This document shows positions 44,089-54,726 of a DNA stretch of 64,000 nucleotides, in pieces (position 1 is the stretch's first letter; each line of letters begins with the position of its first letter). Origin of the DNA: Mesorhizobium sp. Lineage in GTDB: Bacteria; Pseudomonadota; Alphaproteobacteria; Rhizobiales; Rhizobiaceae. The stretch is from positions 1 to 64,000 of the forward strand of contig SAQE01000013.1 in assembly GCA_004020545.1 (NCBI GenBank), given 5' to 3'. The notes beneath the pieces are model-generated. The model did no database searches, was not told the DNA's origin, and saw only the letters and a list, made by a program, of their open reading frames with translations. The position numbers and the translations under genes were made by a program.

Positions 44089-45350
44089 GGCTTTGAGCCG
44101 AAGCGTTCGCCGGCCTCCTCGATGGCGTCATAGAGCCCATCCAACTCGTTGCCGGTAATGCAATAGGGCGGCAGAAGGTACAGGACATTGCCGAGCGGGC
44201 GCACGAGCAGGCCGCGCTCAAGAAAAAAAGCGCGCAGTTTTGGCCCGATCTCGGCCAGATAACCGGCTGAGCCGGTGCGTAGGTCGAGTGCCGCGATGGT
44301 GCCGGTTGTCCGGCAATCGGTGAAGCGAGGGTTGTCGCGAAAGCGTCGAAGCCCGGCGGCCTGTCGCTCGCTCAAGGCCGCGATCCGATCGGCCACCGGC
44401 TCGTCGTGCCAGATCTCGACATTGGCAAGTGCCGCCGCGCATGCAATCGGATTGGCGGTGTAGGAGCTCGAATGGAAAAACGTCTTCTTGCGATCCTCGG
44501 AATAGTGAGCCTGGAAGATGGCATCGGTGGCGATCGTGGCGGCCAGCGGGATGGTACCACCGGTCAGACCTTTCGAGGTGCACAGGATGTCCGGCGAGAC
44601 GGACGCCTGTTCGCAGGCGAACATGGTTCCGGTGCGCCCCCAGCCGGTCATCACTTCATCGGCGATCAGCAGCGTGCCGGCGGCCTCAGTGATCCTCTTC
44701 AATTCGGTCAGAACCCAGGCCGGATACATGAGCATGCCGCCGGCGCCGAGCACGAGCGGCTCGACGATCAGCGCGGCGGCGCGCCGGTCGCGGGAGAGTG
44801 CCTCGAACCGATCCAGCGTTTCCTGCTCGCGCCCGGCGGCCGGGAAGGGGATGGTGTCGACCTCGAACAGCAAGGGCTCGTAGGCGGCGTTGAACACGCC
44901 ACGGGCGCCGACGCTCATCGCCCCGATCGTGTCACCATGATAGCTGTGCTCCATGACGACGATGCGCGAACGCGGCGCGCCGATGTTGCGGAAATAGCCG
45001 AGCGCCATCTTCAGCGCGACTTCGATTGAGGTCGAGCCACTGTCGGAATAGAACACCCGGTCAAGGCCGGCGGGTGCGAGGCCGACAAGCGCCTCGGCCA
45101 GGCGCTCGGCCGGCTCGTGGGTAAAGCCCGCGAAGATGATCTGGTCGAGGTTCGACGCGGTCGTCTCGATGGCCTTCATGATGCGGGGGTGGCGGTGGCC
45201 ATGAGTGACGACCCACCAGGAAGAAATCGCATCCAGGATGCGGGAGCCGTCGGCCTTGTGGAGATAGGCGCCTTCAGTCAGCACGATTTCAGGGATCGAG
45301 GGCTCTAGCGCGTGCTGCGTGAACGGATGCCAGACTCGAGACTGCGCCAT
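44085..45350 (-). CDS. bioA: Adenosylmethionine-8-amino-7-oxononanoate aminotransferase BioA
   Basis: 421 residues of the class III aminotransferase family. It converts 8-amino-7-oxononanoate (KAPA) to DAPA with SAM as amino donor. Landmarks: [53 protein letters not shown], the PLP Asp in [19 protein letters not shown], and the Schiff-base Lys in [15 protein letters not shown]. It overlaps bioD by 1 base and bioZ by 4. Complete. Confidence 0.96.
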   Translation of the reverse strand: MAQSRVWHPFTQHALEPSIPEIVLTEGAYLHKADGSRILDAISSWWVVTHGHRHPRIMKAIETTASNLDQIIFAGFTHEPAERLAEALVGLAPAGLDRVFYSDSGSTSIEVALKMALGYFRNIGAPRSRIVVMEHSYHGDTIGAMSVGARGVFNAAYEPLLFEVDTIPFPAAGREQETLDRFEALSRDRRAAALIVEPLVLGAGGMLMYPAWVLTELKRITEAAGTLLIADEVMTGWGRTGTMFACEQASVSPDILCTSKGLTGGTIPLAATIATDAIFQAHYSEDRKKTFFHSSSYTANPIACAAALANVEIWHDEPVADRIAALSERQAAGLRRFRDNPRFTDCRTTGTIAALDLRTGSAGYLAEIGPKLRAFFLERGLLVRPLGNVLYLLPPYCITGNELDGLYDAIEEAGERFGSKP

Positions 45351-45985
45351 CAGTCGCCTCCGGCAATCATGGCCAGGTCGAAGCCGGAAATCATTGCATC
45401 TCTCAACGTTTCACCCGTCAGCGGACCGAGGTGCGGCAGCCTGCCGAGCTGCGGCACGCCGCCGAATTCCACGATTGTCCTTTGCGTATCGGCCACCTCT
45501 TCGCCCATGAAGGCAATGCCGATGAGCGGGATGGAGCGGGCTCTCAGGGCCTCGATCGACAACAGCGTATGATTGATGGTGCCGAGCGCGGTGCGGGCGC
45601 ACAGTATTACCGGCAGCCGCCATTGTTCGAATATGTCAATGAACCTTGTCTGTCGATTGAGCGGCACCATCAGCCCGCCGGCGCCTTCGATGACGAGCGG
45701 TGTCGGCAGGACCGGAAATGAAAGATCGTCGGCCTCGATCGCGACGCCGTCGATTTCGGCTGATCGATGCGGCGACAGCGGCATCGTCAGTCGATAGACT
45801 TCGGGCAGCACGCGTCCGTCGGGCAAGCCGGAAAGCCGGGCGACGACCTCGCTGTCAGTCTCCTCGTCGAGGCCCGATTGCACCGGCTTCCAGTAGAAGC
45901 CGTCGAGCAGCCCGGCAAGTCCGGCCGAAAATACTGTCTTGCCAATTCCGGTGTCTGTTCCGGTGACGACGATGCGTTTGGTCAT
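45350..45985 (-). CDS. bioD: Dethiobiotin synthetase BioD
   Basis: 211 residues. It closes the ureido ring of dethiobiotin from DAPA, CO2 and ATP. The P-loop is [40 protein letters not shown] follows, and [15 protein letters not shown] is the conserved EGAGG block. It overlaps bioF by 4 bases and bioA by 1, typical of tight coupling. All family motifs are present. Confidence 0.95.
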   Translation of the reverse strand: MTKRIVVTGTDTGIGKTVFSAGLAGLLDGFYWKPVQSGLDEETDSEVVARLSGLPDGRVLPEVYRLTMPLSPHRSAEIDGVAIEADDLSFPVLPTPLVIEGAGGLMVPLNRQTRFIDIFEQWRLPVILCARTALGTINHTLLSIEALRARSIPLIGIAFMGEEVADTQRTIVEFGGVPQLGRLPHLGPLTGETLRDAMISGFDLAMIAGGD

Positions 45986-47121
45986 GCTGTGGCCAACACC
46001 TCAACGAGAGCCTCGACCATGGCGGAAATGTCGGTCTCGTCGACGTTGAGCGTCAGCGAAATGCGCAGGCGCGATGTGCCCTCGGGCACCGTCGGCGGAC
46101 GTATGCCGCGTATGTCGAAGCCGCGTGCCTGCAGGGCCGCCGCCACCGCCATGGTGCGCCCAACGTCGCCGATGACAAATGGCTGGATCTGCGAGCCGCT
46201 GGGTACGACGCCGCAGCGCTCGGCCAATTGGCGGCCGGCGCAGGCAACGCGTTCCTGCAGCTGAGCGCGGCGCATGGGCTCGTCGGACAGAATAGTCAGC
46301 GCTTCGCGCGCCGCGACCGCCATCAGCGGCGAGGGCGCGGTGGCGTAGATGAACGGCCGGCACCGGTTGACGAGATAATCGCACAGTGTCCTCGGCCCGG
46401 TGACGAGTGCACCGGATGCGCCGAGCGCCTTGCCGCATGAGTGGAGCGTGACGATGTTGTCGCGGCCTTGGCACGCGGCGGCCAGTCCCCGGCCGTCCGG
46501 TCCCCAGATGCCGGTGGCATGCGCTTCATCGACGACGATGAATGCCTGGTGCCGATCGGCCATCGCGACCAGGCTCTCCATCGGCGCGCGGTCGCCATCC
46601 ATGCTGTAAAGGCTTTCGACGGCGATCCACACGCGCCCCGTGCCGCCTTCGGCGCGCCAGCGGGTGATTGCGTCCTCGACAGCGTCGACGTCGTTGTGCG
46701 CGGCCAGCTTGAACTCGGCGCGCCCGGCCTGCGCGCCCTCATGCATGCTGGCATGGGCGAGTTCGTCGAGGACCAGCAGGTCGCCTTTCTGCGGCAGCGC
46801 GGTCAACAGGGCGAAGTTGGCGATGTAGCCGCTGCCAAAGAACAGCGCACGGTCGGCGCCGAAGAATGCCGCGGCGTCCGCCTCCAGTTGCTCATGTTCC
46901 GGTGCGTTGCCGCGCAACAGCCGCGACCCGGTGGCGCCAACCGGCGTGCCCCGCGCAATCGCCGCCGCAACCGCTTCGCCAAGTCTTTTGGAGGCGGCAA
47001 GTCCGAGATAGTCGTTCGACGAGAAGTCGAGACCGGCGCGCGGTGCGAGCGTCCGCAACCGGTCCTTGCGCGCCAGTCCGCGCAAGGATGCGTCATAGCG
47101 GGCAAGAATTGCCTCGTTCAT
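45982..47121 (-). CDS. bioF: 8-amino-7-oxononanoate synthase BioF
   Basis: 379 residues of the alpha-oxoamine synthase family. It condenses pimeloyl-ACP/CoA and alanine to KAPA. Landmarks: [55 protein letters not shown], and the PLP lysine in [16 protein letters not shown]. It overlaps bioB by 4 bases and bioD by 4. The usual length is preserved. Confidence 0.96.
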   Translation of the reverse strand: MNEAILARYDASLRGLARKDRLRTLAPRAGLDFSSNDYLGLAASKRLGEAVAAAIARGTPVGATGSRLLRGNAPEHEQLEADAAAFFGADRALFFGSGYIANFALLTALPQKGDLLVLDELAHASMHEGAQAGRAEFKLAAHNDVDAVEDAITRWRAEGGTGRVWIAVESLYSMDGDRAPMESLVAMADRHQAFIVVDEAHATGIWGPDGRGLAAACQGRDNIVTLHSCGKALGASGALVTGPRTLCDYLVNRCRPFIYATAPSPLMAVAAREALTILSDEPMRRAQLQERVACAGRQLAERCGVVPSGSQIQPFVIGDVGRTMAVAAALQARGFDIRGIRPPTVPEGTSRLRISLTLNVDETDISAMVEALVEVLATA

Positions 47122-48128
47122 TGCGTGGCGAGTTCCATCGGCTCGATGCCGAGACGCTGGAACAGAAGGCTATCCTTGTCCTCGCCGGGATTGTCCGCCG
47201 TCAGCAGCGTGTCGCCGACAAAGATCGAGTTAGCGCCGGCAAAGAAGCACAACGCCTGCGTTTCGTCGCTCATCGCCGTCCTGCCGGCGGACAGCCTTAC
47301 ACAGGATTTCGGCATCATCACCCGCGCGAGCGCAACGATGCGGACGAAATCGATCGGATCGATGGCGTCGGCCGCGGCAAGCGGCGTGCCTTCGATGGGA
47401 ATAAGCATGTTGATCGGCACGCTTTCCGGCGGCTCGGGCAGGTTCGCGAGCGTGACCAGCATGTCGATGCGATCGGTCTTTTCTTCCCCCATCCCGACGA
47501 TGCCGCCGCAGCAGACTTTCATCCCAACCGCGCGCACGTGCCCAAGCGTTTCCAGCCGGTCGGCAAAAGTCCTGGTTGAAATAACCTCGCCATAGTAGCG
47601 CTCAGAGGTATCGATGTTGTGGTTATAGTAGTCGAGACCGGCCTGCTTCAGGCGAGCAGCTTGCTCAAGATCGAGCATGCCGAGCGTCATGCAGGTCTCC
47701 ATGCCGAGCGCCTTGACGCCCTCGATCATGGCGACCACAACGTCCATGTCGCGCTCCTTGGGACTTCGCCACGCTGCGCCCATGCAATAGCGCGTTGCGC
47801 CGCCATCACGCGCCTTGGCCGCTTCGTCGATGACATGCTTGACGTTCATCAGCTTCGACGCCTTCACCCCGGTTTCGTAATGCGCAGACTGGCTGCAATA
47901 GCCGCAATCTTCGGGGCAGCCGCCGGTCTTGATGCTAAGGAGCCGCGACAGCTGCACTCGGTTTCGATCGAAGTTCTGGCGGTGGATCGTCTGAGCTAGG
48001 AACAGCAGATCGTTGAATGGCATGCCGTAGATGGCCTCAGCCTCTTTGCGGTTCCATCGCGGAGGCGTTCCATCGACCGATTGCATGGTCTGGTTCACGT
48101 CGAACTCCGAGTTCATTCCAACCGTCAT
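47118..48128 (-). CDS. bioB: Biotin synthase BioB
   Basis: 336 residues from ATG 48128 ([16 protein letters not shown]), with AAAGGTTTGACG upstream; the frame to 48245 is not needed. Radical SAM cysteines: [20 protein letters not shown] (CX3CX2C). Other conserved parts: [23 protein letters not shown] and the C-terminal [11 protein letters not shown]. It inserts sulfur into dethiobiotin. It is the first gene of bioBFDAZ and lies 165 bases after nadC on the same strand, so an internal promoter is possible. No BioR-type TTATNNATAA site was found. Confidence 0.97.
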   Translation of the reverse strand: MTVGMNSEFDVNQTMQSVDGTPPRWNRKEAEAIYGMPFNDLLFLAQTIHRQNFDRNRVQLSRLLSIKTGGCPEDCGYCSQSAHYETGVKASKLMNVKHVIDEAAKARDGGATRYCMGAAWRSPKERDMDVVVAMIEGVKALGMETCMTLGMLDLEQAARLKQAGLDYYNHNIDTSERYYGEVISTRTFADRLETLGHVRAVGMKVCCGGIVGMGEEKTDRIDMLVTLANLPEPPESVPINMLIPIEGTPLAAADAIDPIDFVRIVALARVMMPKSCVRLSAGRTAMSDETQALCFFAGANSIFVGDTLLTADNPGEDKDSLLFQRLGIEPMELATQ

Positions 48129-48293
48129 CGTCAAACCTTTGTTGCTAGTCCGGTACGCCTTCAGGAGTCTGTCGACCGGCAAGCTCGGTCCGACTTGGCT
48201 TTGGAGCGCACTCGCTAAAAGGCGAGCTGCGGCACGTCTTTCCACCGCCTTCCTACGCCTGCCGAGCTGATGTTGCTCCTCATGCCGTAATCC

Positions 48294-49175
48294 TCAGTTC
48301 AAATGCTTGCAGATGTTCTGGTGGTCCGGCATGTCCAGGCCGATGTCGAGGATCGGGGCGCTGTGCGTCAGCCATCCCATGGAGATGAGATCGACACCGG
48401 TCGCCGCAATCGCCGCCGCCGTTTTCGGCGTCACCCGACCGGAAGCCTCGGTGATCGTACGGCCACCCACTATAGAAACCGCGCGGGCAAGATCCTCGAC
48501 CGACATATTGTCGAGCAGCACCGCGTCAACACCAATCGCGAGCGCTGCATCGAGCTGCTTCAGCGTGTCGACCTCAACCTCGACCTTCACCATATGCCCT
48601 GCGGCGGCGCGCGCCCGCTCTATTGCTGTGCGGATATCGCCGGCGATCGCGATGTGATTGTCCTTTATGAGCACGCCGTCATCGAGGCCGAAGCGGTGAT
48701 TGGCACCGCCGCCGACGCGCACGGCGTATTTTTCCAATACCCGCAGGCCGGGCGTCGTCTTTCGCGTCGATACGATCCTCGCCTTGTGACCGCGCACGGC
48801 CTCAACCATCGCCGCTGTGGCAGTGGCAATGCCGCTCAGCCGGCATAAGAAATTGAGGGCAGTGCGTTCGGCCGTGAGCAGGCCTCGCGCGGGTCCGGAC
48901 AATCTTGCAATGGTTTCCCCGGCCCCGACATCGCTGCCATCAGGGCGCCAGATCTGGATGTTGATCGCCGGTTCCACGAGCAGGAAGGCGTACGAGACCA
49001 GATCGAGCCCGGCAACGACGCCCGCCTGCCTCGATCTGAGCACCAACGTGGCAGTGCAATCATGCGGGATAACCGCATCGCTGGTCAGGTCGCCGCATCT
49101 GCCCAGGTCTTCGAGGAGCGCACCGCGCACAATCGGTTCGATCAGGGTCGCGGGGAGGGGGGAGAATGAAATCAC
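48294..49175 (-). CDS. nadC: Nicotinate-nucleotide pyrophosphorylase NadC
   Basis: 293 residues. It converts quinolinate and PRPP to nicotinate mononucleotide. Conserved parts: LLEDLGRCGDLTSDAVIP, LTAERTALNFLCRLSGIAT, VSTRKTTPGLRVLEKYAV, VGGGANHRFGLDDGVLIKDN (active-site His/Arg/Lys residues), and VEVEVDTLKQL. It starts 1 base after nadB and lies upstream of bioB. Full length. Confidence 0.96.
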   Translation of the reverse strand: MISFSPLPATLIEPIVRGALLEDLGRCGDLTSDAVIPHDCTATLVLRSRQAGVVAGLDLVSYAFLLVEPAINIQIWRPDGSDVGAGETIARLSGPARGLLTAERTALNFLCRLSGIATATAAMVEAVRGHKARIVSTRKTTPGLRVLEKYAVRVGGGANHRFGLDDGVLIKDNHIAIAGDIRTAIERARAAAGHMVKVEVEVDTLKQLDAALAIGVDAVLLDNMSVEDLARAVSIVGGRTITEASGRVTPKTAAAIAATGVDLISMGWLTHSAPILDIGLDMPDHQNICKHLN

Positions 49176-49176
49176 A

Positions 49177-50718
49177 TCAGGTGCTCCGTATGGTAGCCCG
49201 GCAATCGAGTGCGGCCGCGGCCCGCATTGCGCTGTGCAGTGTCAGCCGTGATGGGCGCGCGTCGGCATCGTGGAGCGGGAAATCGGACCGACAGTGCGCG
49301 CCTCGACTCTCTTCCCGCCCCAGGGCCGCCACGGCGATCATCAGTGAGACCAAAGCCGGACCAGAGGCAGCGACATTGTCAGCTGCGATCGGCAGCAGGG
49401 TCGCCACCGCTTCGCGCATTGCCTCGCCGTCGCGGATGATACCCAGGGCGGCGGAGACAATTGGGCGGACCGCGGAAGCGTCTGGTCGTGGAGGGACGAA
49501 TGTGGAGCATCTGCGCGGTCGCCGGGTATACGACGTGCCGGCAACGCTTTCGGCAACCCAGCTCGCGGTGACCGCCGCTTCGGTGAGCGAGTTGCTGGCC
49601 AGGCGGTTGGCGCCGTGCAGGCCGGTACAGGCGACCTCACCGCAGGCCCACAATCCCTCGATGGAGCTGCGGCCGGCGCTGTCTACGGCGACGCCGCCCA
49701 TGTGATAATGTGCCGCCGGGCGCACCGGGATCGGGTCGGTCGCGGGGTCGACCCCTGCGCTCCGGCACAATTCGGCGATGCCTGGAAAACGCTTGCCAAA
49801 TCTCGGGCCGAGACTTTGCCGTGCATCCAGGAATACGCGGCGTCCAACGGCAAGCTGGTGCCAAATGGCGCGCGCTACGACGTCGCGAGGCGCAAGTTCA
49901 CCGCCAGGTGTGTCAGCGAGGAAGCGCTCTCCTCGCTCATCGATGAGCACCGCGCCTTCGCCACGCACGGCTTCGCTCACCAGCGGCATCGGCCGGCGCG
50001 GACCGTCGAGCGCAGTTGGATGGAACTGTATGAATTCCAAGTCGGCGAGTTCCGCCCCCGCCCATGCGGCGAGCGCCAGCCCGTGACCCCATGAGCCAGC
50101 GGGGTTTGTCGTGTCGCAAAACAGCCCGCCGACGCCGCCGGTCGCCAGCACCGCGCGACGCGTGGGCAGAGCGAGCGCGCCGGCTCGTCCTGCGGCGACC
50201 ACGGCGATGACCGACCCGTCCTGCACGACCAGCCGGCGGACCTCCACATTTTCGATAGTGGTGATCGAGGCTGTACGCCGAACCGCGGCGATGAGCACGC
50301 GCACCAACTCGCGACCGGTGGCGTCGCCGGCTGCATGCACAATCCGCCGTCGCGAGTGTGCCGCCTCGAGCCCAAGTCGCAACGCGCGGTCAGGGTGCTG
50401 GTCGAAGGCGACGCCGAACCTTTGGATCGTCCTAATCGCTTCGGGTGCAGCTCGGACCACTCGCCGCACCGTGGCCTCGTCGCAGAGTCCGTCGCCGGCA
50501 GCTATCGTGTCGCAAAGGTGAAAATCCGGGCCGTCGTCGCCGCCGAGACTTGCCGCAAGACCGCCCTGGGCAAGCTCACTGCAGGCTCCGGTTCCAAGCG
50601 GCGCGTTGGTCAAAAGCACGACCGGTTCCGGCGCCAGATGAAGCGCCGTCATCAGGCCGGCAATGCCGCCACCGATGACGACCGGCGCCCCGGCGATGTC
50701 GCGAACCTCCAGGCTCAT
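49177..50718 (-). CDS. nadB: L-aspartate oxidase NadB
   Basis: 513 residues of the succinate dehydrogenase/fumarate reductase flavoprotein family. It oxidises aspartate to iminoaspartate. FAD-binding: [20 protein letters not shown]. Flavin and substrate regions: [49 protein letters not shown] and [16 protein letters not shown]. It overlaps nadA by 4 bases and is 1 base from nadC. All motifs are present. Confidence 0.96.
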   Translation of the reverse strand: MSLEVRDIAGAPVVIGGGIAGLMTALHLAPEPVVLLTNAPLGTGACSELAQGGLAASLGGDDGPDFHLCDTIAAGDGLCDEATVRRVVRAAPEAIRTIQRFGVAFDQHPDRALRLGLEAAHSRRRIVHAAGDATGRELVRVLIAAVRRTASITTIENVEVRRLVVQDGSVIAVVAAGRAGALALPTRRAVLATGGVGGLFCDTTNPAGSWGHGLALAAWAGAELADLEFIQFHPTALDGPRRPMPLVSEAVRGEGAVLIDERGERFLADTPGGELAPRDVVARAIWHQLAVGRRVFLDARQSLGPRFGKRFPGIAELCRSAGVDPATDPIPVRPAAHYHMGGVAVDSAGRSSIEGLWACGEVACTGLHGANRLASNSLTEAAVTASWVAESVAGTSYTRRPRRCSTFVPPRPDASAVRPIVSAALGIIRDGEAMREAVATLLPIAADNVAASGPALVSLMIAVAALGREESRGAHCRSDFPLHDADARPSRLTLHSAMRAAAALDCRATIRST

Positions 50719-51689
50719 AGGGAAAGCATGCGCTCGACCGCGCGGCGGGCGGGGCCGGCAATTTCGGGATCAATCCGGACCTCATGCCGGTTCTGCTCGA
50801 GCGCGGCGCGAATGTTGGCCAGGTTGATGCGCTTCATGTGCGGGCACAGGTTGCATGCGCGAACGAACTCGACGTCGGGATGCGCGACCGCGACGTTGTC
50901 GCTCATCGAACATTCGGTCAGAAGGACGACACGCGTCGGTTTCTCCCGCTCGACATAATCCGACATCGCTGCGGTCGAGCCGGAGAACTCCGCCTCCGCG
51001 ACAACGTCTGGTGGGCATTCTGGATGGGCCAGCACGATGACGCCTGGATGGGCATCGCGCAGTTCCCGAATGTCTGCTGCGGTGAAGCGCTCATGCACCT
51101 CGCAATGGCCTTTCCAGGCGATGATCTCGACGTCTGTATCGGCTGCCACGTTCCTCGCCAGATATTCGTCCGGCAGCATCAGCACACGCGCCACGCCAAG
51201 CGATTCCACCACCGCCTTCGCGTTGCCGGACGTGCAGCAGATGTCGGACTCCGCTTTTACGGCGGCCGAAGTGTTGACGTAAGTAACAACGGGGACCCCC
51301 GGATACCGCAGCCGCATTAGCCGCACGTCGTCTGCCGTGATCGATTCGGCCAGCGAGCAGCCGGCGCTGAGATCCGGGATGAGCACGGTCTTGTTCGGAT
51401 TGAGCAGTTTTGCCGTCTCGGCCATGAAATGAACGCCGGCAACCACGATGATGTCGGCGTCGACCGTCACCGCCTTGTGGGCCAACGCCAGGCTGTCGCC
51501 GACGATGTCTGCCACGCAATGAAAAATTTCGGGCGTCTGGTAATTGTGCGCCAGCACCACCGCATTGCGCTCACGCTTCAGCGCTAAGATGGCTTCAATA
51601 TCGCCGGCGAACGCGAGCCATTCAACGGGAGGGATCACCCGCCGGACACGCTCATACAGGGACGCAGCCATAGGTAACGCCCCAGCCAT
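50715..51689 (-). CDS. nadA: Quinolinate synthase NadA
   Basis: 324 residues. It condenses iminoaspartate with dihydroxyacetone phosphate to quinolinate, using a 4Fe-4S cluster. The three cluster cysteines are visible: [32 protein letters not shown] and [36 protein letters not shown] is the N-terminal repeat motif. A second possible start lies 6 codons downstream (51671). The promoter region between it and nrtR is only about 60 bases and carries palindromic sites. Confidence 0.95.
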   Translation of the reverse strand: MAGALPMAASLYERVRRVIPPVEWLAFAGDIEAILALKRERNAVVLAHNYQTPEIFHCVADIVGDSLALAHKAVTVDADIIVVAGVHFMAETAKLLNPNKTVLIPDLSAGCSLAESITADDVRLMRLRYPGVPVVTYVNTSAAVKAESDICCTSGNAKAVVESLGVARVLMLPDEYLARNVAADTDVEIIAWKGHCEVHERFTAADIRELRDAHPGVIVLAHPECPPDVVAEAEFSGSTAAMSDYVEREKPTRVVLLTECSMSDNVAVAHPDVEFVRACNLCPHMKRINLANIRAALEQNRHEVRIDPEIAGPARRAVERMLSL

Positions 51690-51736
51690 TGGCGCCTCGA
51701 TTATATTCGGTTTGACAATAAGGGAATATGTCTACC

Positions 51737-51755
51737 TTGACTATAAGTATGTCAA
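51737..51755. promoter_or_regulatory. Candidate NrtR operator in the nrtR-nadA gap
   Basis: TTGACTATAAGTATGTCAA is an inverted repeat with TTGAC/GTCAA arms. It overlaps the stop of nrtR and lies 48 bases before nadA. A looser relative (GACAATAAGGGAATATGTC) occurs at 51714-51732. Both have GAC arms and AT-rich centres. The position between a NrtR gene and its expected target supports an operator role; the exact motif for this species is not known to me. Confidence 0.5.
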
Positions 51756-52714
51756 GCCCGCGCCAGCGGTAATTTTGTCCCGGCGATAGCCCTGTCGTCG
51801 AGAACGGCATGGCGGAAGCGATAAAGCTTCGCCGGTCGGCCGCCCGTGTCGAGGGAGGTCTCCCCAGTCTCCTCAACAAGATCCTGCTGCTCGACCAGTC
51901 TCCGGAAGTTGGGCTTGTTGATGAGCCTGCCAGCCAGAGCTTCCACGGTTCGCTGCAGTTGCAGCAGCGTGAAGGAAGGCCGCATAAGCTCGAACACGAC
52001 CGGCCGGTATTTGATCTTCGAACGCAGCCGCGCAATCCCGGTTGCCAGAATACGACGGTGGTCAGCGACCATTGGTTTGCCAGCCGCGGCCGCAATCGCG
52101 TCCCTGCCGCCACCGGCCTCTTCAATCAGAGCAGCTTCATAGAGCAACTCGTAGCGTTGGAGCGTGAGTTCCTCGTTCCAATGGCGGTCGTCGAAGCCGA
52201 AGGCTATCGCAGCGCGCTGCCGGCGCTCGCGTTGAGTGGTCGGCTCGCTGGCGCCGCCGGCCCACTCAATCAGGCGGGGCCGCAATCTATCGAGCAGCAC
52301 AGGCGGCGTGCCGAAGCGGTGGTCCTCCCAGGGAAAATATTCGTACCAACTTTGCCAGCCGCACGCGGCCGAGTTCGTTGCCTGTTCCTTCCTGGTCAAT
52401 GCGAGATAGCTGATTGAGATGACGCGCTGGTGGCGCTCAGTGCCGATGCGATCGCGATCGGCGAAGGTGTAGAGTTGCTCGATGTATCCCAGTGCATGGC
52501 CGGTCTGCTGCTCCACCCACCCCCTCAAACCCGACTGCAGCGATCGATGCTCAAGCGCAAAAGGTCCAGAAGGGAGGGTGTCCGCATGACCGACGGTGAG
52601 GACACAGGGCTCACTGTCGTTTACGGCGACCACGACGGCAGTCAGGTCCACTTTGGCTTCGTCAGCTTTGACGGCGGCTTTGCCTTTCTTGGTTCTTCTT
52701 GTCTGAGGATCCAT
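51752..52714 (-). CDS. nrtR: NrtR-type transcriptional regulator of NAD synthesis (Nudix + winged helix)
   Basis: 320 residues starting MDPQTRRTKKGKAAVKADEA (52714). The N-terminal half is a Nudix-like domain without the full catalytic Nudix box: VVVAVNDSEPCVLTVGHADT, LPSGPFALEHRSLQSGLRGW, then TGHALGYIEQLYTFADRDR. The C-terminal half is a winged helix: VVFELMRPSFTLLQLQRTVE, NKPNFRRLVEQQDLVEETG and RPAKLYRFRHAVLDD. NrtR proteins sense ADP-ribose and repress NAD genes. The gene sits right before nadABC, on the same strand, and is divergent from panBC. Confidence 0.87.
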   Translation of the reverse strand: MDPQTRRTKKGKAAVKADEAKVDLTAVVVAVNDSEPCVLTVGHADTLPSGPFALEHRSLQSGLRGWVEQQTGHALGYIEQLYTFADRDRIGTERHQRVISISYLALTRKEQATNSAACGWQSWYEYFPWEDHRFGTPPVLLDRLRPRLIEWAGGASEPTTQRERRQRAAIAFGFDDRHWNEELTLQRYELLYEAALIEEAGGGRDAIAAAAGKPMVADHRRILATGIARLRSKIKYRPVVFELMRPSFTLLQLQRTVEALAGRLINKPNFRRLVEQQDLVEETGETSLDTGGRPAKLYRFRHAVLDDRAIAGTKLPLARA

Positions 52715-52886
52715 GTTTGCGAAAGTGGGTTGGCCCAACGGAGCGCCTTAATCGATTGAATGTAACCTTGGCAGCCAGCACGTCAACACCGTACTACTCA
52801 AGCACTGTTTTTAGCTCTTCGCAGTCGCACAAAAATATGCCAAACGCGACACCCGCTGTTGGTAACGTAAGGGAAGGGGGCGTCGG

Positions 52887-53722
52887 TTGAGCGCGGCTGG
52901 TGAGATAAAAGGGATTAACCCTCCAGATATTCGATTGCGAAAAGGCCAAACGCCACTTGTATGCTTGACGGCCTACACCACGCCGGTCGCGAGGCTACTC
53001 GATCGCCACTGCGACATCGTTCTTGTCGGCGACAGCGTCGGCATGGTGGGCACGGCCTGTCGTCGACGCTGGGCGTCACGCTCGACATGATGATCATGCA
53101 CGGACAGGCCGTTCGCCGCGGCCTTGAACACGCGCTGATGGTCGTCGACCTGCCCTTCGGTTCCTACGAGGAAAGCCCAGAGCACGCTTTCGGCAACGCT
53201 GCGCGCGTGATGGGTGAGACCGGTTGTTCAGCGGTGAAGCTCGAGGGCGGCGAGACCATCGCGGAAACCATCCGCTTCCTTACCGCGCGCGGCGTACCTG
53301 TCATGGCCCATGTGGGGCTGACGCCGCAGGCGGTAAACACGTTCGGAGGCTATCGTGTGCAGGGCCGGGGAGCCGATGCAGAGCGGATCAGGCGCGACGC
53401 CAGGGCGGTAACCGAGGCGGGCGCCTTCTCCTTGGTGCTCGAAAAGATACCGGAGCAGCTTGCACGGCAGATAACCGCCGATATCGACATACCCACCATC
53501 GGCATCGGTGCCTCGCCAGCTTGCGACGGCCAGATTCTGGTGAGCGACGATATGCTCGGGCTCTTCACCTCATTTCGGCCGAAGTTCGTCAAACGCTATG
53601 CCGAGCTCGGTGAGCAGGCTGAGGCGGCAATCGCCGCTTACGCCACCGATGTGCGGAACCGGCACTTTCCGGCGGTCGAACATCTCTATGTCAACGCCTT
53701 GAAGGCCGGAGACTTCACATGA
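52887..53722 (+). pseudogene. panB: Ketopantoate hydroxymethyltransferase PanB, one frameshift
   Basis: The first 54 codons from TTG 52887 (with GGAAGGGGG upstream) encode [20 protein letters not shown] and [13 protein letters not shown], the PanB N-terminus. At about 53047 the frame changes: ATGGTGGGCACGGCC would be ATGGTGGTGCACGGCC with one added T. In the second frame the protein continues [51 protein letters not shown] and [14 protein letters not shown] to 53722. The gene overlaps panC by 4 bases, so translation of panC may also suffer. Null allele or sequencing error. Confidence 0.88.
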
Positions 53723-54627
53723 GCGTGCCGATCGCTCGAACTGTGAGCGAGCTGCGCGCCGTCGTTGCGCAATGGCGTCGCTCGGGTGCCACGATCGGTA
53801 TTGTGCCGACCATGGGAGCCTTGCACGACGGGCATCTGAGCCTTGTGCGGAAGGCGCTTGAAAGGGCCGAGCGGGTGATCGTGACGCTGTTCGTAAACCC
53901 CAAGCAGTTCAACAGCCCCGCCGACCTGATTGCCTATCCTCGGACGGAAAGCGAAGATGCTGCCAAGCTCGCGCCGCTGGGCACGCATCTGCTCTATGTG
54001 CCGGACGCAGAGGAAATGTACCCGGCGGGCTTCGCCACGGTCGTTTCAGTGTCCGGCATCAGCGAATGCCTGTGCGGCGCATTCCGGCCCGGCCATTTCA
54101 ATGGCGTGGCGACGGTCGTGGCCAAGCTCTTCCTGCAGGCCGGCGCTGACTTCGCCTTTTTTGGCGAAAAGGATTTTCAGCAACTTCAGCTTGTCAGGCG
54201 CTTGGTCCGGGACCTCGACATTCCGATCACTATTGTGCCCTGTCCGACAGTCCGCGAAGCCGATGGTCTTGCGCTATCGTCGCATAACGTGCGGCTCTCC
54301 CCAGCCCAACGCGCCATTGCCCCAAAACTAGCATCGGTCCTGCTCGATACGGCCGAGCGGCTTGCACGCGGCTCTCCCATCCTGCCTACGCTTGATGAAG
54401 CGCGTGCAACAATTCTGGCTGCCGGCTATCGCGAGCTCGAATACCTGGAGCTTCGCGGAGAAACAGACCTGCAATCGTTAGCAAGCCTTGACCGACCGGC
54501 ACGCTTGCTTGCTGCGGCTTGGCTTGGCGACACGCGGCTCATCGATAACGTCGCAATATCACCCATCGGTAGTTGGTCAGGTGCGCGGAGCTCTCTCCAA
54601 TCGGAAGCAGCACAGCAATTGCGGTGA
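53719..54627 (+). CDS. panC: Pantothenate synthetase PanC
   Basis: 302 residues. It joins pantoate and beta-alanine with ATP. Landmarks: [20 protein letters not shown] (the HIGH-like site), [60 protein letters not shown] and [14 protein letters not shown] (KMSK-like region). It overlaps panB by 4 bases. The C-terminus has about 20 extra residues ([19 protein letters not shown]) compared with shorter family members. Confidence 0.95.
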   Translation: MSVPIARTVSELRAVVAQWRRSGATIGIVPTMGALHDGHLSLVRKALERAERVIVTLFVNPKQFNSPADLIAYPRTESEDAAKLAPLGTHLLYVPDAEEMYPAGFATVVSVSGISECLCGAFRPGHFNGVATVVAKLFLQAGADFAFFGEKDFQQLQLVRRLVRDLDIPITIVPCPTVREADGLALSSHNVRLSPAQRAIAPKLASVLLDTAERLARGSPILPTLDEARATILAAGYRELEYLELRGETDLQSLASLDRPARLLAAAWLGDTRLIDNVAISPIGSWSGARSSLQSEAAQQLR

Positions 54628-54726
54628 TGACGGCGGCGCGTCGTACGCCCTGCAGGGACAGGCCATCATTTAGAACCACGTCTCCGCCCGGCTTCCAGCA
54701 ACCTCCGCGAGGTAGGCAAAGCGCAG

